Below, in pieces: positions 7,937 through 15,045 of a stretch of 37,259 nt of DNA (its first letter is position 1; every line of letters starts with the position of its first letter). Position numbers and translations under genes: made by a program. Below the pieces are notes generated by a model, which had not been told where the DNA came from, searched no databases, and saw nothing but the letters and a program-made list of their open reading frames with translations. The stretch lies in contig JADDQH010000024.1 in NCBI GenBank assembly GCA_016781485.1, positions 1 through 37,259 of the forward strand. Direction: 5' to 3'. Origin of the DNA: Chloroflexota bacterium (GTDB lineage Bacteria > Chloroflexota > Limnocylindria > Limnocylindrales > CSP1-4).

Positions 7937-9040
7937 ATGCGGCTGAACCGCATGGCCGCCTTCGGGGCGTCGGTGCTGGTGCTCCTGAGCGCCTGCACGA
8001 CGGGTGGAGGCGGAGCACAGGCACCGGCGGGGACGACTCCCGTCCAGGTGCCGCCGGTCGCGACCGACACGATCAGTCCGGGTGCGACCCAGACCGACCC
8101 CGGGGCACCCACGCCCAGCTCTCCCGCAGCCGGCTCACCGGCGGCCTCCGGCTCGCCGTCGGGCGGCGGGGCATCGGGGCCGACGCTCGCGAGCACGCTC
8201 GTGCTCGGCGCTCCCCCAGAGTGCCCGGAACGACCGTTCTGTGCGGTCGGCCTCCGCAAGAAGTACGGCATCGAGTTCAAGGAGATCCGGGCGCTTGACC
8301 CCGGCGGGCCGCTGACGGTCGCCGCGGTGGAGAAGGGCCAGGTAGACGTCGGGTTGCTGTTCACGTCAGACCCGGCGATCGCGATCAAGGGGTTCGTGCT
8401 GCTCGAGGATGACAAGCAGCTCCAGCTCTCCGACAACCTCATCCCGGTCATCCGCCGGGAGGTGCTCGATGCGTCTCCCGAGATCGCGGACCTGATCAAC
8501 CCGTGGATGGCCAAGCTCACGCAGGAGGAGCTGACCGAGCTCAACAGGCGCGTCTCGATCGACCAGGAGGCACCTGCCGACGTCGTCGAGGAGTGGCTCG
8601 CCGAGAACGGGCTCCAGCAGGCCCAGGGCGAGGCACCGGGACAGGGAAAGAGGGTGGTCGTCGGGTCGACCAACTTCTACGAACAGGAGATCCTGGGCGA
8701 GATCTTCGCGCAGGTGCTCGAGGCGAACGCGTACGACGTCGACCGGCGGTTCAACCTCGGCAACCGCGAGATCGTGTTCCCCGCGCTCCAGGCCGGCGAG
8801 ATCGACCTGCTCGCCGAGTACATCGCGACCGCGCTCGAGTTCGTCAACAAGGGCAAGGGCGAGGCGTCGGCCGACCCCGCCGCGACAGCCCAGAAGTTCC
8901 GCCAGCGGCTCGAGCCGCTGCGTCTCACTGCCCTGGATTACGCGCCCGCCACCGATCAGAACGGGTTCGTGGTGACGCAGGAGACGGCACGGAAGTACGA
9001 CTTGTCGAAGCTCAGCGATCTCGCCCGGCCGGCGCCCTGA
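7937..9040 (+). CDS. opuCC: Osmoprotectant-binding lipoprotein with circularly permuted OpuAC/ProX domain
   Basis: A 367-residue lipoprotein that should deliver betaine-like solutes to the OpuC permeases. The signal ends in the lipobox LLSAC (Cys20), followed by a Pro/Ser/Gly linker to about 82. Residues 88-226 match what is normally the SECOND half of this family: GAPPECPERPFC, ALDPGGPLT, LLFTSDPAI, VLLEDDKQLQLSDN, LTQEELTELN and a final WLAENGL. A short Gln/Gly linker follows. Residues 239-365 match what is normally the FIRST half: VVVGSTNFYEQEILGEIF, FNLGNREIVFPALQAGEIDL, then NGFVV and a final SDLA. Each half occurs once, so the fold is complete but permuted, with the new termini at the hinge. 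C96 and C102 could pair. It is the last gene of the operon. Confidence 0.9.
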   Translation: MRLNRMAAFGASVLVLLSACTTGGGGAQAPAGTTPVQVPPVATDTISPGATQTDPGAPTPSSPAAGSPAASGSPSGGGASGPTLASTLVLGAPPECPERPFCAVGLRKKYGIEFKEIRALDPGGPLTVAAVEKGQVDVGLLFTSDPAIAIKGFVLLEDDKQLQLSDNLIPVIRREVLDASPEIADLINPWMAKLTQEELTELNRRVSIDQEAPADVVEEWLAENGLQQAQGEAPGQGKRVVVGSTNFYEQEILGEIFAQVLEANAYDVDRRFNLGNREIVFPALQAGEIDLLAEYIATALEFVNKGKGEASADPAATAQKFRQRLEPLRLTALDYAPATDQNGFVVTQETARKYDLSKLSDLARPAP

Positions 9041-9065
9041 GGACCCTTCGACCAGAGGCTATCTT

Positions 9066-9102
9066 GCGAAGCGGTCGCCGGCCAGCGGCCGCTTCGTCTT
9101 TT
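9066..9102 (+). terminator. Rho-independent terminator of the osmolyte operon
   Basis: CGAAGCGG (9067-9074) pairs with CCGCTTCG (9089-9096) around a GC-rich loop, followed immediately by TCTTTT. It sits 26 nt after the lipoprotein stop codon. Confidence 0.7.
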
Positions 9103-9171
9103 CCGGCGGCATCGGTCCGGCGGTCCCCTTCACTCAGCGGCCGTCCTGCCGCACGGTAGAGGAAGACCCAC

Positions 9172-9876
9172 GTGGGGAACGAGCGCAACGAATACCTAGA
9201 GCTCGCGGACTGGCGGCGTCAGGTCGCGGCGCTGTGGGAGGCATGGCGACGCGAGAGCGTGGCGGACCCCACGGCTGCGACTGCGAGGTTCCGCACGGCG
9301 AAGGACGCGCTGTTTCGAGACCACCCGCAGTCGCCACTGCCGGCCGAGGAACGCGCCGGGTTCGCGGGCATTCCGTACTGGCCCTACGACCCCGCCTACC
9401 GGATGACCGTCCGACTCCAGCCGCCCGACGGCGACGGGGGACCGCACGGCGCCGGTTCGTCCGATGCGGACGCCGTGGACGACGACGGCTCAGTGAGTGC
9501 CCTCCCGGCGATCGCCCTCCCCTCCAGCGGGCACGGCTCGATCGCCTTCCGCCGCGTCGGGCGCGTCGAGCTCTCCGGCCCGCTTGTCGGACATTCGCTC
9601 AGCGTCTTCTGGATCGAGGGTTACGGCGGCGGGCTGTTCCTCCCTTTCCGTGACGCGACCAGCGCCAGGGAGACATACGGTGCCGGCCGTTACCTCCTGG
9701 ACACGATCAAGAGCGCCGACCACGGTGGCGCGTGGCACACGAACGAGCTCGTCCTGGACTTCAACCTCTCCTACCACCCCTCCTGCGCCTATGACCCCCG
9801 CTGGAGCTGCCCCCTCGCCCCTCCCGAGAATCGACTGTCCCTGCCCGTCCGCGTGGGCGAGCGCGTGCGAGGCTGA
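9172..9876 (+). CDS. DUF1684 domain protein
   Basis: A 234-residue soluble protein of the DUF1684 family, function unknown. It shows the whole family signature: an N-terminal helix LADWRRQVAALWEAWR, the segment FRDHPQSPLP, then YGGGLFLPFRDATS, TYGAGRYLLDT, the core FNLSYHPSCAYDPRWSCPLA and the end PPENRLSLPVRVGER. A Gly/Asp-rich insertion of about 25 residues near 85-108 (GDGGPHGAGSSDADAVDDDG) separates the first strands. GTG start with an AGAGGAAG ribosome site. It stands alone after the operon terminator. Confidence 0.85.
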   Translation: MGNERNEYLELADWRRQVAALWEAWRRESVADPTAATARFRTAKDALFRDHPQSPLPAEERAGFAGIPYWPYDPAYRMTVRLQPPDGDGGPHGAGSSDADAVDDDGSVSALPAIALPSSGHGSIAFRRVGRVELSGPLVGHSLSVFWIEGYGGGLFLPFRDATSARETYGAGRYLLDTIKSADHGGAWHTNELVLDFNLSYHPSCAYDPRWSCPLAPPENRLSLPVRVGERVRG

Positions 9877-10006
9877 GCCGCCTGACTCGGATCCGTGCTC
9901 GCGGATGAACTCGTCCTGCGGACGGCCATCCGCGTACGATCGGTGTCCGAGTCGACGGTCTCGTCCGTGGCTCCGCCCGTCGACCAGCATCGCGAGGACC
10001 AGATCG

Positions 10007-10444
10007 GTGATCGAAGGCAGTGCCCCCGTCCCGCTTTCGGAGGACGTCCGCCGGTTCCTCGACCGTCGCCCGCCACGGTTCGGCGTCATCGCCACGCTCG
10101 ACGAGGACGGGAGCCCGCACCAGGCCGTCGTCTGGTACCTGGTGACCGAAGAGGGGCTGATCGTCAACTCTCGCGAGGGTCGCAGGTGGCCGACGAACCT
10201 GAGACGCGACGGCCGGTTCAGCCTGCTCGTCGAGGACGAGTACGACTGGGTGTCGGTGCGGGGAGTGGCGAAGGCGATCGAGGACGCCGAGCAGGGACAG
10301 GCCGATATCGCGGTGATGGCAAGGCTCTACCACGCTGACGAGCCCGAGAGGGCAGAGCGGTTGATCGAGCGGGAGTTCCGAGGGCAGTCGAGGATCAGCT
10401 TCCTGCTGCGACCGCAGGCTGTGTCATCCGACCTCGCCGGGTGA
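10007..10444 (+). CDS. PPOX-class (split-barrel) F420/flavin-dependent enzyme
   Basis: A 145-residue split-beta-barrel protein of the pyridoxamine-phosphate-oxidase-like, F420-binding class. Visible segments are FGVIATLDEDGSPHQAVVWY, then a strand LIVNSREGRRWPTNLRRDGR and the following SLLVEDEYDWVSVRGVAKAI. The basic RRWPTNLRRD region is where such proteins bind the F420 or FMN phosphate tail. The GTG start (GAGGA site upstream) gives the usual length. The stop overlaps the cofD start (GTGA), so it is co-transcribed with F420 synthesis, which supports F420 as the cofactor. The substrate is unknown. Confidence 0.85.
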   Translation: MIEGSAPVPLSEDVRRFLDRRPPRFGVIATLDEDGSPHQAVVWYLVTEEGLIVNSREGRRWPTNLRRDGRFSLLVEDEYDWVSVRGVAKAIEDAEQGQADIAVMARLYHADEPERAERLIEREFRGQSRISFLLRPQAVSSDLAG

Positions 10445-11409
10445 CAGCCAGCCTGCGCGTCGCCGTCCTCGCCGGGGGCTACGGTGGCGCGAAGCTCAGT
10501 CACGGGCTTGCCCTCATCGAGCAACGCGACCCCCCGCTCGACCTGTCGGTCGTGGTCAACACTGCCGACGATCTCCAGGTCCACGGCCTCTGCGTCTCGC
10601 CCGACCTCGATACGGTGATGTACACGCTGGCAGGACTCGCCAACCCGGACACCGGGTGGGGGCTACGCGACGAGACGTGGTCAGCCGCAGAGATGCTCGA
10701 ACGCTATGGGGTCGAGACGTGGTTCCGCCTCGGCGACCGAGATCTCGCGACGAACCTCCTCCGCACCGATCGGCTGCGCCGGGGGGATCGACTCACGGCC
10801 GTCACCGACGGACTCGCTCGTGCCCTGGGCATCCGCGCGCGGCTCCTGCCGATGACCGACGATCGGGTCGCGACCAAGGTCAGGACGGACGACGGCTGGC
10901 TCGACTTCCAGGAGTACTTCGTCCACCGACGTCACGAGGACACCGTCCACGAGCTGCGCTACGAAGGGATAGCGGCCGCCCGACCGACGGAGGAGGTGCT
11001 GGACGCGCTCGAGTCGGCCGACCTGCTCCTCCTCGCCCCCTCGAACCCGTTCCTGAGCATCGGCCCGATCCTCGCATTGCCCGGCGTGGTCGAGACGATC
11101 GTCAGCGCCCGAGCCCGGGTCGTGGCGATCAGCCCCATCGTCGCGGGCAAGGCCGTCCGCGGCCCCGCGGACCGCATATTCACATCACTCGGCGGGCGCG
11201 CGAGCGCGGCCGGCGTGGCGACCCACTACGTCGAGCGGTACCCCGATCTGTTGGACGCCCTCGTCATCGACGAAGTCGACTACGGCGACGCGCCGGCGAT
11301 CGAGGCGCTCGGGCTGCGCGTCTTCCCCGCTGCGACCGTGATGCGAAGCGAGCCGGACCGGGAACGGCTGGCGACCGAGATCCTCGAGTCTCTCGGTCGA
11401 CGGGGCTAG
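10441..11409 (+). CDS. cofD: 2-phospho-L-lactate (or phosphoenolpyruvate) transferase, F420 synthesis
   Basis: A 322-residue transferase that joins the activated three-carbon unit to the deazaflavin Fo, making (dehydro)F420-0. CofD/FbiA signatures are AVLAGGYGGAKLSHGLA, VVNTADDLQVHGLCVSPDLD, the segment GWGLRDETW, FRLGDRDLATNLLRTDRL, LLLAPSNPFLSIGPIL and ISPIVAGKAVRGPAD. Length matches the family. The GTG start overlaps the PPOX gene stop. Whether the donor is phospholactate or phosphoenolpyruvate cannot be read from the sequence. Confidence 0.95.
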   Translation: MTASLRVAVLAGGYGGAKLSHGLALIEQRDPPLDLSVVVNTADDLQVHGLCVSPDLDTVMYTLAGLANPDTGWGLRDETWSAAEMLERYGVETWFRLGDRDLATNLLRTDRLRRGDRLTAVTDGLARALGIRARLLPMTDDRVATKVRTDDGWLDFQEYFVHRRHEDTVHELRYEGIAAARPTEEVLDALESADLLLLAPSNPFLSIGPILALPGVVETIVSARARVVAISPIVAGKAVRGPADRIFTSLGGRASAAGVATHYVERYPDLLDALVIDEVDYGDAPAIEALGLRVFPAATVMRSEPDRERLATEILESLGRRG

Positions 11410-11486
11410 CTCGAAGACGAGCGCTCGTCGGCTCCGGCGGCTCGAACGAGCTCCGGCGTCTCGCCGCGGGTCTCGGTCGCGGGCTC

Positions 11487-11499
11487 TACCATCAGGGGC
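11487..11499 (+). promoter_or_regulatory. Leaderless promoter of cofC
   Basis: TACCAT (11487-11492) lies 7 nt before the GTG at 11500, in the 90-nt gap after cofD. cofC may therefore be transcribed separately as well as by readthrough. Confidence 0.5.
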
Positions 11500-12186
11500 G
11501 TGGATGCCGATCTCTCCCGGCTGCACGTGGTCTTGCCCGTACGCAGCCTGAGCGGCGGTAAGGCGCGGCTCCGCGGATCCCTCGATCCCGAGGAGCGCGA
11601 GGCACTGAACACCGGGCTTCTCCGCCACGTCCTGGCCGTCCTCGCGGACTGGAGTGTCCAGGACCGGATCCATGTCGTGACCCTCGACCCGAACGCGGCG
11701 GCGCTTGCGCAGACGGCGGGGGCTGAGGCGATCCTTCAGCAGGGCGAGGGGCTCAATGAGGCGCTCCGCGAAGCGCGCCGGCACCTCCTTCGCGCGCGCG
11801 CATCGGCGATGCTCGTCCTCCCCATCGACCTGCCGCTCCTCGGCAGGGATGGCCTCCACCGGATGCTCGACGCCGCCGACGCGGCGCTTGCGGCGGGGTC
11901 CGGCCGGCCGCTCGTCGTCCTCGCGCCGGCGGACGCGCGGACCGGGACGAACGCCCTCCTGCTCTCACCGCCCGACGTGATCGAGCCATGCTTCGGCCCG
12001 CACAGCCTCGAAGCCCACATCCGCGCCGCCGCGGCGGCGGGAGCCACGCTCCAGCTGGTCGTCGACCCGGCGTTCGGCTTCGACCTCGACACGCCGGAAG
12101 ACCTTCAGCAGCTCGACCCCGGACGGCTGCGCGAGCTGGAGGAGCTGGGCGAGCACGCCCTGTGGTCCGCGCCGCCGGAACGGTGA
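11500..12186 (+). CDS. cofC: 2-phospho-L-lactate/PEP guanylyltransferase, F420 synthesis
   Basis: A 228-residue nucleotidyltransferase (CofC/FbiD) that activates phospholactate or phosphoenolpyruvate with GTP to make the CofD donor. Family features: VVLPVRSLSGGKARL at the N-terminus (nucleotide-binding Lys), VVTLDPNAAALAQ, EGLNEALREARRHL, the acidic VLPIDLPLL (metal-binding Asp) and a C-terminal GFDLDTPEDLQQL. The GTG start is set by the leaderless TACCAT. It is followed by cofE after 64 nt. Confidence 0.93.
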   Translation: MDADLSRLHVVLPVRSLSGGKARLRGSLDPEEREALNTGLLRHVLAVLADWSVQDRIHVVTLDPNAAALAQTAGAEAILQQGEGLNEALREARRHLLRARASAMLVLPIDLPLLGRDGLHRMLDAADAALAAGSGRPLVVLAPADARTGTNALLLSPPDVIEPCFGPHSLEAHIRAAAAAGATLQLVVDPAFGFDLDTPEDLQQLDPGRLRELEELGEHALWSAPPER

Positions 12187-12250
12187 GGTATCAGCGGCTG
12201 ACTCCTCACGCCGCGCCCTCATCGCCGCGACGCCAGCCCCGGCCTTTGCC

Positions 12251-13021
12251 ATGACCGAGCTGCTCGCGGTCGCTCTTGCGCCACTCCCCGAGGTCAGACC
12301 CGGCGACGATCTCGCGGCGCTGATCGTCGGCGCGTGGGAGCGGACAGCGATGGAGCGGCAGGATCTCACGCCACGCGAAGGCGACGTCCTCGTCGTGACG
12401 CAGAAGATCGTGTCGAAGGCCGAGGGCCGGATCGTCGATCTCAGGAACGTGGAGCCGCGCGCCGAGGCAGTGGAGTTCGCCCGCCGGTTCGATCGTGATG
12501 CGAGGCAGGTCGAGGTGGTGCTCCGGGAATCCGCCCACGTCCTCCGCATGGAGCGCGGCGTGATCATCAGCCGTACGGCGCACGGGTTCGTGTGTGCGAA
12601 CGCCGGCGTCGATGCGTCGAACGTGAGCGACCCGGACACGGTCACCCTGCTCCCGGCGGATCCCGACCGGTCGGCGGCCGACCTCAGGAACAGGATCGCG
12701 GAGGCCATCGGGGTCGCGCCCGGTGTCGTGGTCAGCGACTCCTTCGGCAGGCCGTGGCGCTGGGGGATCGCGGACGTCGCGCTCGGGGTCGCCGGCTTCT
12801 CGCCCCTCCACGACCAGCGCGGCCTCCCTGACGCGGCCGGCCGAGTGATGCGCGCCACGATCGTGGCGGTCGCCGACGAGATCGCGTCTGCTGCGGAGCT
12901 GGCGAGCGGGAAGACGTCAGGCCGCCCGGTCGTCCTCGTGCGCGGCGCTGCGCTTCCGCAGGGTGACGGCTCCGTCGCGGGTGACGTCGTCATGCCGCCG
13001 GAGTTCGATCTGTTCCCCTGA
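12251..13021 (+). CDS. cofE: F420-0:gamma-glutamyl ligase
   Basis: A 256-residue ligase that adds the gamma-linked glutamate tail to F420-0 using GTP. Signatures are VLVVTQKIVSKAEGR at the N-terminus, a central ISRTAHGFVCANAGVDASNV and GVVVSDSFGRPWRWGIADVA, the last being highly diagnostic. It is the single-domain archaeal-type CofE length; the C-terminal nitroreductase-like domain of actinobacterial FbiB is absent. The ATG at 12251 has no good ribosome site, so translation may depend on the upstream gene. Last of the cofD-cofC-cofE group. Confidence 0.95.
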   Translation: MTELLAVALAPLPEVRPGDDLAALIVGAWERTAMERQDLTPREGDVLVVTQKIVSKAEGRIVDLRNVEPRAEAVEFARRFDRDARQVEVVLRESAHVLRMERGVIISRTAHGFVCANAGVDASNVSDPDTVTLLPADPDRSAADLRNRIAEAIGVAPGVVVSDSFGRPWRWGIADVALGVAGFSPLHDQRGLPDAAGRVMRATIVAVADEIASAAELASGKTSGRPVVLVRGAALPQGDGSVAGDVVMPPEFDLFP

Positions 13022-13271
13022 CGGCGCGGACGACTGCCGTGCGCTGAGACCATCCGCGGGCAGATGGAATACCCGTGAGATGGGCGAGCGGGCGCGGCGA
13101 CTCGCAGCGGAGGCGTGCGGGTACTGCATCTTCTCGACGCCGCGTGCACGGCGCGCGGCTCGAAACGCTCGGCGCGCGGTCCTCGTCCGACCGGCAGGTT
13201 AGGAGGAGCGGCGACCGCCTGCTCTCGACCTGGACCGTCGCGTCGTGGACCCGAAAGAGAGGGAGGACGGG
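13022..13271. other. 250-nt gap with no supported gene
   Basis: An open frame for 40 Arg/Ala-rich residues at 13080-13202 has no ribosome site or promoter at the right distance and is not called. TAGGAGGAG at about 13200 resembles a ribosome site but is not followed by a start codon at usable spacing. Confidence 0.4.
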
Positions 13272-13619
13272 TTGGGAAGGATCTGGCGCAACTACGGGTT
13301 GAGCATCACATTGGCCGCCATGTTCGTGATCAGCTGGGCGCTCCAGACCTGGATGGGGTGGCAGGAATTCGTCTCCGAGCAGCAGGAGCACGGCCAGCGG
13401 CCGCAGGCGTTCGGAGACGACGGTTACTTCTGGCGGTGGGGTCAGGCGACGTTCGAGAACTGGCAGTCGGAGTTCCTGCAGGTGTTCACGTTCATCGTTC
13501 TCACCACGTTCCTGGTCCACCGGAAGAGCCACGAGTCGCCGGACACCGATTACGACACGGAAGCGGCACTCCGGCGGCTGGAAGCCAAGGTCGACGCGCT
13601 CGTTGCTCAGCGAGGGTGA
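13272..13619 (+). CDS. DUF6766 membrane protein
   Basis: A 115-residue protein with two membrane segments. It starts LGRIWRNYGLSITLAAMFVI and continues SWALQTWMGWQEF, then EQQEHG, a central FENWQSEFLQVFTFIVLTTF and the end of the second helix VHRKSHES. The pattern NYGLS, GW, EQxEHG, ATFENWxSEFLQ is that of DUF6766, function unknown. TTG at 13272 is preferred: GGGAGG stands at ideal distance and homologues begin just before this point. GTG at 13245 is in frame but lacks a ribosome site. A coiled-coil-like tail (RRLEAKVDALV) ends the protein. It is followed after 4 nt by another membrane protein gene. Confidence 0.78.
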   Translation: MGRIWRNYGLSITLAAMFVISWALQTWMGWQEFVSEQQEHGQRPQAFGDDGYFWRWGQATFENWQSEFLQVFTFIVLTTFLVHRKSHESPDTDYDTEAALRRLEAKVDALVAQRG

Positions 13620-13623
13620 GGCG

Positions 13624-13785
13624 ATGACGAAGGAGACCGAGATCCGGTACGACGACGTCTATCGGGAGCACCTCGAGGCGGTGAACGAACCGGCTCACTG
13701 GGCGTACATGTCCGGCGTCCTGATCGCCAGCTTCGTCCTCATGGTGCTGCTGATCGCGCTGCTGGGCACGGGCGCGGGGGGCTGA
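13624..13785 (+). CDS. 53-residue single-pass membrane protein
   Basis: A small protein: a charged N-terminal 28 residues (MTKETEIRYDDVYREHLEAV) followed by one helix of about 20 residues (SGVLIASFVLMVLLIALLG). The ATG has a GAGGGTGAGG ribosome site formed by the end of the DUF6766 gene, only 4 nt upstream, so the pair is co-translated. Their conserved-looking spacing suggests they act together, but the function is unknown. Confidence 0.65.
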   Translation: MTKETEIRYDDVYREHLEAVNEPAHWAYMSGVLIASFVLMVLLIALLGTGAGG

Positions 13786-13855
13786 GCGGCCACGGGCCGC
13801 CGCCCTCGGCGCGTACCGATGCGGCGGAGTCGCCGCCCGTGCGACAAGCATCCTT

Positions 13856-13896
13856 GATACTCCCGGAGAGTATCGGGGAGTGATACGATGGGGTCC
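13856..13896 (+). promoter_or_regulatory. Leaderless trxB promoter with overlapping palindromes
   Basis: The perfect inverted repeat GATACTC-CCGGA-GAGTATC (13856-13874) is followed by GTATC-N7-GATAC (13870-13886), giving three alternating half-sites. The last overlaps the -10 box TACGAT (13884-13889), which is 7 nt before the ATG at 13897. A repressor bound here would block the promoter. The half-site resembles that at the fur gene (24768-24782). Confidence 0.55.
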
Positions 13897-14979
13897 ATGG
13901 ACAAGCCGGGCTCCACCCTCCCCTCGTTCCCCTCGCTGGCGATCATCGACGAGGCGGACGAGTCGACGCACGCCGCCTCTACGCGACCCGCGCCGGCAAG
14001 CACGAACGGTGCGAACGCGCGCGACGCGCGGACCGACAGCAAGGTGGTGATCGTCGGGTCCGGGCCGGCGGGCCTCACCGCCGCGATCTACGCGGCGCGA
14101 GCGAACCTCGAGCCGATCGTCATCGGCGGGTATGTGCCGGGCGGGCAGCTGATGATCACGAGCGACGTAGAGAACTACCCCGGCTTCCCCGATGGGATCC
14201 TGGGCCCTGAGCTGATGGAGAAGTTCCGGGCGCAGGCGGAGACGTTCGGCTCCCGCATCGTCGACGTCGACGTGGAGCGGGTCGACTTCTCCGAGCGGCC
14301 GTTCCGTCTGTGGGCCGGAGGCGTGGAGTACCGGGGCGAGTCCGTGATCGTCGCCACCGGCGCGTCGGCGCTGTGGCTCGGGTTGGACAACGAGACGCGA
14401 CTCCGCGGCCGGGGCGTCAGCGCCTGCGCCACGTGCGACGGGTTCTTCTTCCGGGGAAAGAAGGTCGCCGTCGTCGGTGGTGGTGACACGGCCCTGGAGG
14501 AGGCGACCTTCCTCACCCGGTTCGCGACCGACGTCGTGCTCCTCCACCGTCGCGACCAGTTCCGAGGCAGCAAGATCATGCAGGACCGCGCGCTCGAGCA
14601 TCCCAAGATCAGCGTCCGATGGAACACGCAGGTCGTCGACGTGCTCGGCGAGGACGTGGTCAGCGGGGTCCGGCTGCGCGACACCGTCACCGGCGAGGAG
14701 ACCGAGGAAGCCACGGACGGCTTGTTCGTCGCCATCGGCTACAAGCCGAACACCGACGTCTTCCGCGACTGGCTCGAGGTCGATTCGGCGGGTTACCTCG
14801 TCGTCCGCGATGAGACCGGCACCCGCATCGACGGCGTGTTCGTGGCGGGCGACGTCCACGATCACCGGTACCGCCAGGCCGTGACGGCCGCGGGCGACGG
14901 CTGCAAGGCGGCGATCGACGCCGAGCGCTGGCTCGAAGCCCAGGGCATCGCAGAAAAGGCGACGGCGACCGCCTGGTGA
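13897..14979 (+). CDS. trxB: Thioredoxin reductase
   Basis: A 360-residue NADPH:thioredoxin disulfide reductase. The FAD motif is VVIVGSGPAGLTAAIYAARA, the redox-active pair is CATC in ACATCDG (both Cys present), the NADPH motif is VAVVGGGDTALEEATFL and the closing FAD motif GVFVAGDVHDHRYRQAVTAA. About 45 N-terminal residues ahead of the domain are Ser/Thr/Ala rich and probably disordered, longer than in typical TrxB. The start at 13897 is set by the -10 box 7 nt upstream; an ATG 9 nt earlier is inside that box. No thioredoxin gene is adjacent. Confidence 0.95.
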   Translation: MDKPGSTLPSFPSLAIIDEADESTHAASTRPAPASTNGANARDARTDSKVVIVGSGPAGLTAAIYAARANLEPIVIGGYVPGGQLMITSDVENYPGFPDGILGPELMEKFRAQAETFGSRIVDVDVERVDFSERPFRLWAGGVEYRGESVIVATGASALWLGLDNETRLRGRGVSACATCDGFFFRGKKVAVVGGGDTALEEATFLTRFATDVVLLHRRDQFRGSKIMQDRALEHPKISVRWNTQVVDVLGEDVVSGVRLRDTVTGEETEEATDGLFVAIGYKPNTDVFRDWLEVDSAGYLVVRDETGTRIDGVFVAGDVHDHRYRQAVTAAGDGCKAAIDAERWLEAQGIAEKATATAW

Positions 14980-14993
14980 CGTCCCCGGCTGCA

Positions 14994-15023
14994 GGGACGC
15001 GCTCGTCCTGTCGGACGCGTCCC
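14994..15023 (+). terminator. Hairpin after trxB, possible terminator
   Basis: GGGACGCG (14994-15001) pairs with CGCGTCCC (15016-15023). There is no T-run, so factor-independent termination is doubtful. An alternative hairpin GTCCC/GGGAC uses part of the same sequence. Confidence 0.35.
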
Positions 15024-15045
15024 ACGTCGCAGCCGTGAGCTCCTG

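Noticed and set aside
9885-9953. Inverted repeat GACTCGGA/TCCGAGTC before the PPOX gene
   Set aside because: The arms are about 50 nt apart and only 8 bp long; in DNA of this composition that can be chance, and no promoter is placed to make it an operator.
13080-13202. A 40-codon open frame upstream of the DUF6766 gene
   Set aside because: No ribosome site, no promoter at leaderless spacing and an Arg/Ala composition typical of chance frames.
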